Below, one piece after another: positions 11,501-19,374 of a stretch of 64,000 bases of DNA. The position numbers were made by a program, and so were the translations under genes. The DNA is from Chitinophaga eiseniae (lineage in GTDB: Bacteria > Bacteroidota > Bacteroidia > Chitinophagales > Chitinophagaceae). The first letter of the stretch is position 1; every line of letters starts with the position of its first letter. The notes below the pieces were generated by a model that did not search any database, was not told the DNA's origin, and saw only the letters and a list, made by a program, of their open reading frames with translations. The stretch spans positions 195,003 through 259,002 of the forward strand of contig NZ_FUWZ01000005.1 of assembly GCF_900167135.1 (NCBI RefSeq), given 5' to 3'.

Positions 11501-14500
11501 TGTAGATTACCAGTTGTATTGTGCCGACTCTCTGGGTGCCACTAATGTCAATGGTACCGGTTACGGGGATCACCGTTGGAATAACTGTACGCCTGCCGCC
11601 TCCTGCCGCGTGCCAGACAGAGAATGGCAGCAATACGTGGAATATTATCTTCAGGTAAAAGAAAAATACTCCCAGCAGTTCAGGAATGAAGGGCCATGTA
11701 AAGGACAGTGTGTAGTAGGCGGATATCCGGGAGTATCCAAGGGTAGCACGGCCAGCGTGGCGGATCTTTGTGCACAGTTTGATGTCGGCATGTTCAGTTA
11801 CTATGAGTTTACGCCACCGGATGATATTCATCCGTTATGCTACCTGGAGAAAGTAAGTGGACCACCGATTCCCAAGGGTATTACGCTTATCGTGAATCTG
11901 TTTGATCCGGGTGGAACGCCGACATTAGTAGATACAGAGCTTTTTACTTATAATTCTCCTACCAGGAAGATCGTCATTTTACCATCGAATCCTTACAGGA
12001 CCCTGGAGTTAAGTTGTACCGGGTATGTTGTAGATCCTGATTCCGCATGTCCTGCCACTTTTAAAGGGAAAATTTCCCATGTAAACAATCTGGCGTTTAA
12101 GGCCGCTGCATCTGTGAATCTCGATTCCAGTCTGAATGCAGGGAAGGATTCCATCCGGGTCCATCTGAGCAGATCTTGTGCTGCTAACGTACAAAGCTTG
12201 TTAACTGCGCTTTCAACACGGTTTACTGATATGCGTGCGGACAGTCAGGCATTGTTTCGCGCCCGTTTGGAAGAAGTATGCCGCAATGGAGGCGATAGTG
12301 TGCATGTAAACGGTTCCAGCTCTGTCAGGCCGGGAAGGGTGAATGCTGACGGAGATGCTACTTTTGAACAGGTAATGCGCCGTTATCTGGGAAGCTTTAG
12401 TCTTGACGCCAATCCATGGATGCAGGATGCTTTGTATCCCTATGAAACGCCGGTCCAGAGTGTGGCAAGAGCAATCAGTAACACCAATGAGGGTATCTGT
12501 GCCCGCCTGAATGCTTACATTGCCGAAAAGAACAGTACGCAGCCGGCTGCTACCCTGTATAACTTCCTGGTAGGAAAATTCGGCGTGAATATGACGTTAA
12601 CGGAGCCTGAGCTCAACGCGTTAGTGAAGGGCTGTACCAACTGCCGCCACCTGCTGGACAGGGAAATGAAACTGCCCGTGTTCCTTGATGGCAACGCCGG
12701 CGGTTGGATCAGTGCCGCTACTTTTAATGCAGCGCACGCCGCTTTTAATACAACATTCGGAGGGGCGCCCAATACATCGCATGTGAATTATGAGGATGTA
12801 TATCGCAATTTCATGAACCAGCGGTTTGGTTTCACCCTTAGTTATTTAGAGTACCAGACCTACCGGCAGAAGCTGGAAAGTGCTCCCCAGGAGATATTAT
12901 GTAATAACCCGGTATATGATGTGGTGCCTGTAGATCCCTACCAGTGTATGCTGGAGCTGACAGATGGCGCAGTGATCGGCGCTTCCCGGTTATATGGAAC
13001 GTATGTGGATTCCGTACGGCGGGCGTTCCGCAACGAATATGTGCTGTTGTGTGGTGGTGTTCAGCCAAAGGTTACGCTGGAAACATCGCAGCAGCATTAT
13101 CATTACACGCTGTATTATTATGATCAGGCAGGTTCGCTGGTACGTACGGTCCCGCCGGAAGGAGTGGATATCATTACCGATCAACAGGTGCTGGACAGGA
13201 TCGACCAGGCGCGTCGCGTGGATTACAGCAGCTGTTCCTATAACGGTCCGGTAGCCAATACAAATCCGCAGGCGGCACTGGACATGCTCTCAGCTTCCGT
13301 TACCAATACGGCCAACCGGTCTGTAGAATTCTGGTTGCATAGTGATAATGGCAGCGCCTCGCAGGTGATCACACCAGCGGGCAGCAACAAGATCTATTTC
13401 TATCTTTGTCAGAGCGATAAATACCTGAATGTATCTATCTACAACCTGGCTTATCCTTCGCAGACGAACGTCGATATCCTGTCATCCAAACATGTGACGG
13501 TAGATCTGAGTACGATACTGCCGTTAGGACAATTTACGCATGTGGTGGTACAGGGCGCCAATTTATCCGATCCCTCTGCGGCGCTGAATATTTTCGTCAA
13601 CGGCCGTGCTTTTGCACCGTTGGCCGATCCATTGCCGACGGCTTGCGAATGGACCATTGGCATTGGATCGAATGGTAACGCCACTTTCACCACGGACCTC
13701 ACTCATCTGAAGCAGTTGCGTGTGTATACACGTCAATTGTCAGGCACGGAGATCACCGCGAATGCGCAGGAGGTGTGTATGGGTATGGCACCGGCATACA
13801 GCACTGCGCTGCTGCGGGACACCATGATCTGGGCCAGGCTCAATACGCCGCAGCCGGGATCGCCGACTACGGTGCCTGGTCAGGGTACTACGGAAGGGCA
13901 GATACTCGCTGTTTATCCCCGTCACCGGTTGACCACTGATTATGCGTATAACTCCCTTGGCCAGGTAGTGCAGCAGCGTTCTCCCGATGCGGGAATGAGT
14001 TACTTCTGGTATGATTATAAAGGCCGGTTGGTAGCTTCCCGTAATGCTGTTCAGGTGGAGAAACCTAACCAGTATAGTTATACAGTTTATGACTTTTTAG
14101 GGCGTATCACTGAAGTAGGGGAAAGGCTGAACGCCCGTAATCTCGGTGTGCCTGATTTTATTTCGCAGTCGATATTGAATGATTTTGACCTATCTGGTAC
14201 CAAATCGCAGATCACCAATACCTACTATGATATGCCGCTGCTGTCAGCCACTTATGGACAAGCTAATCTGCGCAAGCGGGTATCCGCCAGCCTGTACCGG
14301 GACACGCCGCAGTCGGCCGCAGTCGGCAGCTATTACAGCTATGATGCCATCGGTAACGTGAAGACTTTGTGGCAGCAACTGTATAGCCTGTACGAAATGA
14401 AGCAGACCGACTACAACTACGACCTCGTCAGCGGCAAGGTGAATGCAGTACGGTATCAGTTTGGTAAGCCGGACCAGTTTTTCTACAACTATGAATATGA

Positions 14501-16739
14501 TGCAGAAAACAGGCTAATCGGCGCCTATAGCAATGTGACCCACGCCGGCGATGGCTGGAAGATATTCTCCTCCAATGGCGCCAATCGCAACGCCAACTAC
14601 CGGTATTACCTGCACGGTCCATTGGCCCGTACAGAAATCGGTAAAGAGGTACAGGGTATCGACTATGCCTACACGCTGCAGGGCTGGTTGAAAGGCATCA
14701 ATGGTACGGGGCTTACCCCGGCGCAGGATATTGGGCAGGACGGCGCCACCGGTGGCCGCAGTACTTTCGCTCCGGATGTAATGGGTTATTCACTTGATTA
14801 CTTTACCGGCGACTATAAGCCAATTGACAACTCCGTCAACGCGCTGGCGATGAAGTATGCCCCTTCCGCCAGTGATATCACCGGCCATAATTTGTTCAAC
14901 GGTAACATCAGTCGCACTACGCTGGCACTCAGTAAGTTGAATAACGGTGTCCCCGTCGGCTACAGCTACCGCTACGATCAGCTCAACCGCCTGGTGCGCA
15001 TGCGGCAGCACCAGGCGCCGGCAGGTACTACCACCTGGGGCTTCGCCCAATCAGTGGAAGATTTCAAAGAGGACATCAGCTACGATGGTAACGGCAATAT
15101 CCTGTCGTACCTGCGTAACGGTACCCGCGATACCAGTGTCTCTATGGACAACCTCACCTATTATTATCCCCTTAACAGTGATGGAAAGCTGGTATCCAAC
15201 CAGTTGCGCCATGTTAAAGATGCTGTAGCCGATCCTGTCTACAAATCGGATATAGATAATATGAGCGATGATAATTATCTTTATGATAACATCGGCAACC
15301 TGGTAAAAGACCGGGCGGCAGGTATCAGGGTTAGCTGGAACCTATACGGTAAAATCAGCAGCATCCTGTTCGATGACAACAGCTCTTTGGTATATAAATA
15401 TGATGCCAGCGGTAACCGTACGTACAAATCATTCCAGAAAAATGGCGCCATCACCCGTACCTGGTATAGCCGCGATGCGCAAGGCAACGCGCTCGCCGTC
15501 TACAGCGACAACGGCGGCAGCCAGATCTACTGGAAAGAACAGCAGTTGTACGGCAGTTCCCGCCTCGGTATGTGGATGCCGGAAATGGTAGTCAGCGGCG
15601 GTACTATTGGTAACGCCATCACGCTCTGGGGACAGACGAACCTGATGCGGTATGAGCTGTCCAACCACCTGGGCAATGTGATGGCTACTATCTCCGATAC
15701 GAAAACAGGTAGCGCCGCCACGGTGTATTCAGCGGTGGACTATGCGCCGTTCGGGATGCAGATGGTGGGAAGGAAGTGGAGTTTGAGCGGTGGGTATAGG
15801 TATGGGTTTAATGGGAAGGAGAATGATAATGAAGTGAAGGGAGAAGGGAATCAGCAGGATTATGGGATGAGGATTTATGATCCGAGGGTTGGGAAGTTCC
15901 TGAGTGTAGATCCGTTGTCTCCGAAATACCCGATGTTAACACCTTATCAATTTGCAAGTAATAGACCAATAGATGGAGTAGATATAGATGGAAAGGAATG
16001 GGGGCAAGAAACAATAATAGGATATGACTTTGACGCTGGACTCACCCTGATGACAAGTAATATATTAAGAATAAAAATTGTGAATGATTCAAAACTCATT
16101 ACCTCTCCCGATATAATAAAAGCCAAAGCAGAATTGTTCGCTAAGTCAATAGAAGATAAATTTACCAATTTTCATCCACCTATGTTGATGCCGTCTGAAT
16201 TAACAAAAACAGCTGTAGTGTTGGATTTTACACCGCCTGACCCTAATGATGGGAATATAGCATATTTATATTTCGATGATCGAAAAACAACTGTGAAGCA
16301 AAAAACCATTGGGAATACAATTTTTACAACTACATCTGTTGATGCCGGGGTAACCAGAGGTGAGATTAATGGATTTGAAATGCGTATTGGAATAACAATT
16401 GATGGAAAACCTGTTCCAGATAAAGATCTGATTCTAACCTTTCAGCATGAAGTAGGTCACTCTGGTGGCTTGAGTCATCCTTGGTCACTAAGTAAAGAGG
16501 AAGCACAGTATATGCCCGAGTTAGATCAGAATGGGGTTTCACCAAGTAGGGAGTTAATTAAGACAAATCTAATGAATTCAGGAGAAAACCCTAATGGGAA
16601 TTTGCGTGATAATAACGGTACTGTCCTGACAAATGATCAGTTGAATACTATTAATCGCAATGTTAATAAGAAATCGCTTTGGTCAGCGGAGGAACTGAAA
16701 AAAATTCCTGCTAATAATACAAATAGTAAATCTCAGTAG
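8562..16739 (+). CDS. RHS-repeat polymorphic toxin with C-terminal metzincin-like domain (2725 aa)
   Basis: Signal peptide MKTWVSCLITALLLLWAGAAHA; an alternative start at 8580 begins exactly there. A DUF6443-like block (NWQYSVSFAEDGKRKEVMSY, near residues 325-400) comes first. A long Cys-containing region follows, with a LamG/concanavalin-like module near 1585-1740 and YD repeats from about 1790 (YAYNSLGQVVQQRSPDAGMS). The RHS core ends near residue 2476 (YDPRVGKFLSVDPLSPKYP, then DGVDIDGKEW). After the core, base composition falls to AT-rich, as expected of exchangeable toxin tips. The last 250 residues carry HEVGHSGGLSH (about 2628-2638), a full HExxHxxGxxH zinc site, plus a downstream NLMNSGE that could be the Met-turn. 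The domain is therefore a candidate metallopeptidase toxin. A putative immunity gene starts 15 bases later. Family role in contact or secreted competition is established for RHS proteins; this tip's activity is inference. Confidence 0.9.
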   Translation: MSLYRNMKTWVSCLITALLLLWAGAAHAAIEPYQQQLSGKLKKGDTLLVKDEKFENPAYDWQTIRNYGVLDRITFTVNPDTLVTFSKNFSCKIDLKIEYWSSPGQDNPITLPHIPLTIRYDTAAGAVYQLSDQYDFKNAYKIKITVNDISSAELGELPPVFLLKAQVVVNRDYLPQKEHTLEPVVSMVPAGTASRTTTTAFAAANANAGAGQVQISWDANGAQKFDLEWTFVDEESTIGRSLEQNPNQPEATLAIIFRNNSSRVTVMENSYRIPVTQQYKFLLVRIRTVDESDQFRTEGPWVYTCKLDGVQQPGVIALDAAWHRPALNWQYSVSFAEDGKRKEVMSYLDGTLRNRQTVTLNNSDQVAVAAESVLDQFGRPVASILPAPLAANKIDYYPLLNKNTSGGAYTAANIFKGLTGNCIGKPDPLNTSSGAAYYYSPANQTLGGDFRKYIPDAEGYPLAITSYTPDNTGRISQQGGVGPALQPDPIPANSHATRYYYGKPEQWELDRLFGNDAGYANHYLKNMVVDPNGEVSISYQNAAGKTVATALTGTNPNTSLLPLASRPAAVRSTVTLLQPGRFVFDPQLLKLTASTTYLASVPNVTDNLKFSMPSLIKRYQQNGVSICSNCYYELKVVVADDCNNKLVEMTNMKTGKELSDCSATADYTNTIAVPVNKVGEYYITFELALNPKVIAAYTEDFIARNTNLKTHFQFVMEALAKEDFSGCFAECTTCKTALGQKTDFVNALRDRLQRNGVDVTTNAAVVNTWAQGLYDALYANCQTLRANCMTSPCDRLERALKADVTPGGQFALFAEDGTPKDSAVNVVFNYWRTVFPVQAQGSADYEREKIELEDGSYISPHDAGFGWTSVKRYWKPEWAAKFIIYHPEYCALTYCRNNSSYIGWDQRLREIHTSAADIPVVAPGKQYSYTNGDWLVDADPFFKGPGSSKVDAFRADLNNYSRNILGVTDNRLNNKHLSAYVDYQLYCADSLGATNVNGTGYGDHRWNNCTPAASCRVPDREWQQYVEYYLQVKEKYSQQFRNEGPCKGQCVVGGYPGVSKGSTASVADLCAQFDVGMFSYYEFTPPDDIHPLCYLEKVSGPPIPKGITLIVNLFDPGGTPTLVDTELFTYNSPTRKIVILPSNPYRTLELSCTGYVVDPDSACPATFKGKISHVNNLAFKAAASVNLDSSLNAGKDSIRVHLSRSCAANVQSLLTALSTRFTDMRADSQALFRARLEEVCRNGGDSVHVNGSSSVRPGRVNADGDATFEQVMRRYLGSFSLDANPWMQDALYPYETPVQSVARAISNTNEGICARLNAYIAEKNSTQPAATLYNFLVGKFGVNMTLTEPELNALVKGCTNCRHLLDREMKLPVFLDGNAGGWISAATFNAAHAAFNTTFGGAPNTSHVNYEDVYRNFMNQRFGFTLSYLEYQTYRQKLESAPQEILCNNPVYDVVPVDPYQCMLELTDGAVIGASRLYGTYVDSVRRAFRNEYVLLCGGVQPKVTLETSQQHYHYTLYYYDQAGSLVRTVPPEGVDIITDQQVLDRIDQARRVDYSSCSYNGPVANTNPQAALDMLSASVTNTANRSVEFWLHSDNGSASQVITPAGSNKIYFYLCQSDKYLNVSIYNLAYPSQTNVDILSSKHVTVDLSTILPLGQFTHVVVQGANLSDPSAALNIFVNGRAFAPLADPLPTACEWTIGIGSNGNATFTTDLTHLKQLRVYTRQLSGTEITANAQEVCMGMAPAYSTALLRDTMIWARLNTPQPGSPTTVPGQGTTEGQILAVYPRHRLTTDYAYNSLGQVVQQRSPDAGMSYFWYDYKGRLVASRNAVQVEKPNQYSYTVYDFLGRITEVGERLNARNLGVPDFISQSILNDFDLSGTKSQITNTYYDMPLLSATYGQANLRKRVSASLYRDTPQSAAVGSYYSYDAIGNVKTLWQQLYSLYEMKQTDYNYDLVSGKVNAVRYQFGKPDQFFYNYEYDAENRLIGAYSNVTHAGDGWKIFSSNGANRNANYRYYLHGPLARTEIGKEVQGIDYAYTLQGWLKGINGTGLTPAQDIGQDGATGGRSTFAPDVMGYSLDYFTGDYKPIDNSVNALAMKYAPSASDITGHNLFNGNISRTTLALSKLNNGVPVGYSYRYDQLNRLVRMRQHQAPAGTTTWGFAQSVEDFKEDISYDGNGNILSYLRNGTRDTSVSMDNLTYYYPLNSDGKLVSNQLRHVKDAVADPVYKSDIDNMSDDNYLYDNIGNLVKDRAAGIRVSWNLYGKISSILFDDNSSLVYKYDASGNRTYKSFQKNGAITRTWYSRDAQGNALAVYSDNGGSQIYWKEQQLYGSSRLGMWMPEMVVSGGTIGNAITLWGQTNLMRYELSNHLGNVMATISDTKTGSAATVYSAVDYAPFGMQMVGRKWSLSGGYRYGFNGKENDNEVKGEGNQQDYGMRIYDPRVGKFLSVDPLSPKYPMLTPYQFASNRPIDGVDIDGKEWGQETIIGYDFDAGLTLMTSNILRIKIVNDSKLITSPDIIKAKAELFAKSIEDKFTNFHPPMLMPSELTKTAVVLDFTPPDPNDGNIAYLYFDDRKTTVKQKTIGNTIFTTTSVDAGVTRGEINGFEMRIGITIDGKPVPDKDLILTFQHEVGHSGGLSHPWSLSKEEAQYMPELDQNGVSPSRELIKTNLMNSGENPNGNLRDNNGTVLTNDQLNTINRNVNKKSLWSAEELKKIPANNTNSKSQ

Positions 16740-16754
16740 TAAATATGTTTTGAT

Positions 16755-17264
16755 ATGAGAAATGTTGGAAATTATCCCTTGTCAGGATTCTGTATTTTTT
16801 CTCTTTTTAGTGCTATCGTCGTAATGTATAGTTGCAAAGCTCAAAAAGATTCATCTCTATTTCTATATTCCAAACGTGATTCGGTTTTAATTGAACACGC
16901 TGTTATTGATAGCTCCGATATTAAAATAGTTAGGAAAGACAAAGACTCTGTTATCTTGTCCTTTTGGGGTAATTATAATGATACAGTTGTTATAACTATG
17001 AATAATATTGAAATAGGTAGAATACCTTTATTTACAAAAGATAATCCGATAAGTAATATAGATTATTCGGGTAAAGAGTTTGGCTTAATATGTAAACGAA
17101 AAAAAAATGTAATAGCGCTTAAGCTTTTAAAGGCCAATAGAATAGCAACTTTTATCTTGGATAAAAACTATCCTTTATGTAATATTAAATATAATGGAAG
17201 TATGTGGCGTATCACCTATCAAAGACATTTTAACCGAGTTGATGTGTTCTCAGTAATTAAATAA
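16755..17264 (+). CDS. Putative immunity lipoprotein for the RHS metzincin toxin
   Basis: 169 residues, AT-rich like the toxin tip and unlike the RHS core. The N-terminus has a hydrophobic stretch ending in MYSC (Cys27), a loose Bacteroidota lipobox, so the product is probably periplasmic and membrane anchored. The rest is beta-strand rich (for example KDSVILSFWGNYNDTVVITM) with no known motif. It begins 15 bases after the RHS stop, the place where immunity genes of polymorphic toxins sit. A periplasmic location would suit protection against an extracellular-type metallopeptidase. The immunity role is inferred from position and composition only. Confidence 0.6.
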   Translation: MRNVGNYPLSGFCIFSLFSAIVVMYSCKAQKDSSLFLYSKRDSVLIEHAVIDSSDIKIVRKDKDSVILSFWGNYNDTVVITMNNIEIGRIPLFTKDNPISNIDYSGKEFGLICKRKKNVIALKLLKANRIATFILDKNYPLCNIKYNGSMWRITYQRHFNRVDVFSVIK

Positions 17265-17365
17265 TTACAAAGTGGAAAAAGAGGCAAGTAAGTATTGGAA
17301 TATGACATGAACAGGAAAAATGGTAAAAAATATTTAGAATGATTTTTTGCAATAAATAGGTGTAA

Positions 17366-17750
17366 AGTTCGATGAGAAATCCGGTTCGATGATGGCAGCT
17401 CTTTGGAATACAAATAAGACATTAGCGGCAACCGTACCCTATAATGTCTTCCCGAAAACGACGTTGGCAGCCAGGTATAGCCGCGATGCACAAGGCCCCC
17501 GGCAACCTGCGGCGACAACGGTGGTAGCCAGAACTGTCCAACCTCCTGGAGAACGTGATGGCGACTATTTCTGGTGATAAAATCGGTATAGATGCGACAG
17601 TGTTCTCAGCGGTGGACTATGCGCCGTTCGGGATGCAGATGGCGGGAAGGAAGTGGAGTTTGAGCGGGGGGGGTATCCACAGGAAAACTTAAAGGGGAGG
17701 AAGCTAAAGATTTTGTTAAGCGACAAACTCATATTAAAAATATAGATTAA
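17366..17750 (+). pseudogene. Decayed RHS core plus last codons of a displaced toxin
   Basis: The stretch from about 17384 to 17690 is a degenerate copy of the intact RHS gene around 15370-15790. Shared text includes GGTATAGCCGCGATGC (15467 and 17477) and a near-identical run from the Ser-Asn-His-Leu-Gly region to the 'gtggactatgcgccgttcgg' segment. An internal block of roughly 130-140 bases is missing and frames are broken, so no protein is made across it. After the break point the text becomes AT-rich, and one frame reads GKLKGEEAKDFVKRQTHIKN to a stop at 17748-17750, just before the next ATG. This is the expected remnant of a former toxin tip whose immunity gene follows. Confidence 0.8.
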
Positions 17751-17753
17751 TGT

Positions 17754-18131
17754 ATGGAAAGAAAATATCCTATCTATGTTCCAGAAGAACATGTAAATGA
17801 AGATGAAATGGAACATTGGGAGGTGATTGATTGGTGTGTAAATAATCTTTCAGATTCGACAACAAACGCTATGTTTTTAATTTTGGATGATGTATATATG
17901 CTTACCTATAATAGTCAAGTTCTGAATATTATCAATGAAGAAAATAATGGAATGCTTGAGTCAGCAGAAGATGATTGGATTTTTTCTCAGGAGGTAAAGA
18001 ATAATGTCCTTGGAAGATTGTTAGAGTTAAGAGTATACGTAAGTGGGAGAGAAAAAGAGATTGTAGAAGGTATAGTGAAACTTTTAGAGTTAGCTATTCG
18101 GACAAAGAAGAATGTTTACTTTATTTTTTAG
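17754..18131 (+). CDS. Orphan immunity-like small acidic protein
   Basis: 125 residues, acidic (MERKYPIYVPEEHVNEDEMEH at the start), predicted mostly helical, no signal peptide, no known domain recognised. It starts 3 bases after the stop of the toxin remnant at 17750, mirroring a toxin-immunity junction. The gene is AT-rich like its neighbours and appears intact. Orphan immunity genes kept after toxin loss are known in RHS and contact-dependent inhibition loci; here that role is inference from context. A cytoplasmic location would mean the lost toxin acted in the cytoplasm. Confidence 0.6.
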   Translation: MERKYPIYVPEEHVNEDEMEHWEVIDWCVNNLSDSTTNAMFLILDDVYMLTYNSQVLNIINEENNGMLESAEDDWIFSQEVKNNVLGRLLELRVYVSGREKEIVEGIVKLLELAIRTKKNVYFIF

Positions 18132-18137
18132 AGGTGA

Positions 18138-18260
18138 AATACCCTGTCAGGGCTATGGATGGAGAAGGTTGGCTTTAAAGTAGGCGATGCCATTGAAGTT
18201 ACTGTGGAAGTAGGAAAGTTAATCGTAAAAAAGGCAAGCAGTAAATCCTCAAATCAGGTT
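18138..18260 (+). pseudogene. SymE-like gene, 5'-truncated
   Basis: A short frame after the stop at 18135 reads SGLWMEKVGFKVGDAIEVTV followed by EVGKLIVKKAS and a stop near 18262. This matches the end of SymE-family proteins (a swapped-hairpin AbrB-like fold), whose usual text is G-x-WL-x-x-AGF-x-x-GD-x-V-x-V-x-x-x-x-GKL-x-I. The first part of the family is missing and no good start codon precedes it, so it is called a fragment. SymE-like genes often lie among RHS cassettes. A further open frame to about 18387 (text KIAGNILTYTTNEPNYVHHL) is not recognised and may be another remnant. Confidence 0.55.
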
Positions 18261-18386
18261 TGAAAAGATCGCCGGTAATATCCTGACTTATACCACCAAT
18301 GAACCAAATTATGTACACCATCTTAAAGAAAGCAAAGACGTAGTGGTGGAAATTTTAACAGCCTTCCCTACAATGCAACAAAAATA

Positions 18387-18421
18387 AATACGGGGCTTCG
18401 CCATCGGCTGTTCCCCGTATT
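18387..18421 (-). terminator. Rho-independent terminator of the M57-like gene
   Basis: Inverted repeat AATACGGGG (18387-18395) and CCCCGTATT (18413-18421). Read on the minus strand, the stem lies 37 bases beyond the stop at 18458 and is followed by TATTTTTG, a U-rich tail. Confidence 0.75.
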
Positions 18422-18457
18422 ACCATTATGACAAGTATCTCTTAAATCTCAGAATGT

Positions 18458-19228
18458 TTATTGTGGATACAATATCTGCGTTGCACGCACGTCCCAGGAG
18501 GTGAATCCATTCCAGGGCAGCACGGTAGAATTCATCACGGAGTTAGGGTCGGAAGTGGGGGTTCCGGGAATCAGGCTGCCGAAAGTCTGGTTGGTGTGAT
18601 GGAACCCTATAGTGTGACCGAATTCGTGGGTGATGGCGAACAGCTGCTGGGTGGCAGACATGGAGTTGTATTTAGAATTAATCTCAACGGTTACGCCAGG
18701 TCTGCTGTCTGATCCCGGCAGATAGGCTCGTGCGATCCAGTTGGAGTTTTCATAACCCATAAAAATGCGGGTGTTGGCGCTGGCTGCGGAGGTTACGATA
18801 GACATCCCCAGACGGGTACCGTTTACGGCGTTCCAGTTGGCGATAGCGCCTCTGATGGCTGTTTGCCATACCGCGGGAATACCAGGCTCAAGGTAGAACT
18901 TGATGTTGTTGTTGTAAGCATTGCTTACAATGTAAGTGCCGCGCCGTTGTTCTGTGCTGGGCTTTGCTTTAGCATCGGCAACACGCTGTTGGAGATCAGC
19001 AATGGTCATGATAATGTCGTCTTCGATAATAACGCGGTCTTTTTCAAAGACAATGTGCTCGCGGTCAAATCCCTGGTTGGCCAGGTAGTTCGTCATTTCT
19101 TCTACAGTGGAGGGGGCGGGCGTTGGGTCGTTCAGTGCTTGGTCTTTCTTGGAACAGGAGGAGAAGAGGAGGGTTAAGGTGGCAATACAGACGATTGCGC
19201 TCATGTAGAAACCATTAGAGTGTTTCAT
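18458..19228 (-). CDS. M57-like zinc metallopeptidase lipoprotein
   Basis: 256 residues. The N-terminus has a hydrophobic segment ending LLFSSCS (Cys25), a lipoprotein signal, so the enzyme should be anchored outside the cytoplasm. After a propeptide-like region (VEEMTNYLANQGFDREHIVF), the catalytic part contains WQTAIRGAIANWNAVNGTRL near 121-140. HEFGHTIGFHH near residues 207-217 is a complete HExxHxxGxxH metzincin zinc site, and SVMNSTV further on can form the Met-turn. This fits the dual-action HEIGH/M57 family of secreted proteases, which have about this length. The gene has its own terminator and is convergent with the RHS debris. Substrate unknown. Confidence 0.85.
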   Translation of the reverse strand: MKHSNGFYMSAIVCIATLTLLFSSCSKKDQALNDPTPAPSTVEEMTNYLANQGFDREHIVFEKDRVIIEDDIIMTIADLQQRVADAKAKPSTEQRRGTYIVSNAYNNNIKFYLEPGIPAVWQTAIRGAIANWNAVNGTRLGMSIVTSAASANTRIFMGYENSNWIARAYLPGSDSRPGVTVEINSKYNSMSATQQLFAITHEFGHTIGFHHTNQTFGSLIPGTPTSDPNSVMNSTVLPWNGFTSWDVRATQILYPQ

Positions 19229-19332
19229 GCTAGACAGGTTTTTAGGTTAAGTAATAAAGAATGAATAATTCACTAAAACTAACGCCTGGCACGGAAATAC
19301 AATGGCAGTTTGAATTTTAGGCAGTAAATAGA

Positions 19333-19360
19333 AAATCCCAGTCTATATGGACCGGGATTT
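19333..19360 (-). terminator. Terminator of the GDSL hydrolase gene
   Basis: Stem AAATCCCAGTC (19333-19343) with GACCGGGATTT (19350-19360), one G-U pair, loop of 6. On the minus strand it follows the stop at 19375 and runs into TTTTC. Confidence 0.7.
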
Positions 19361-19374
19361 TTTTAATCATGAGT

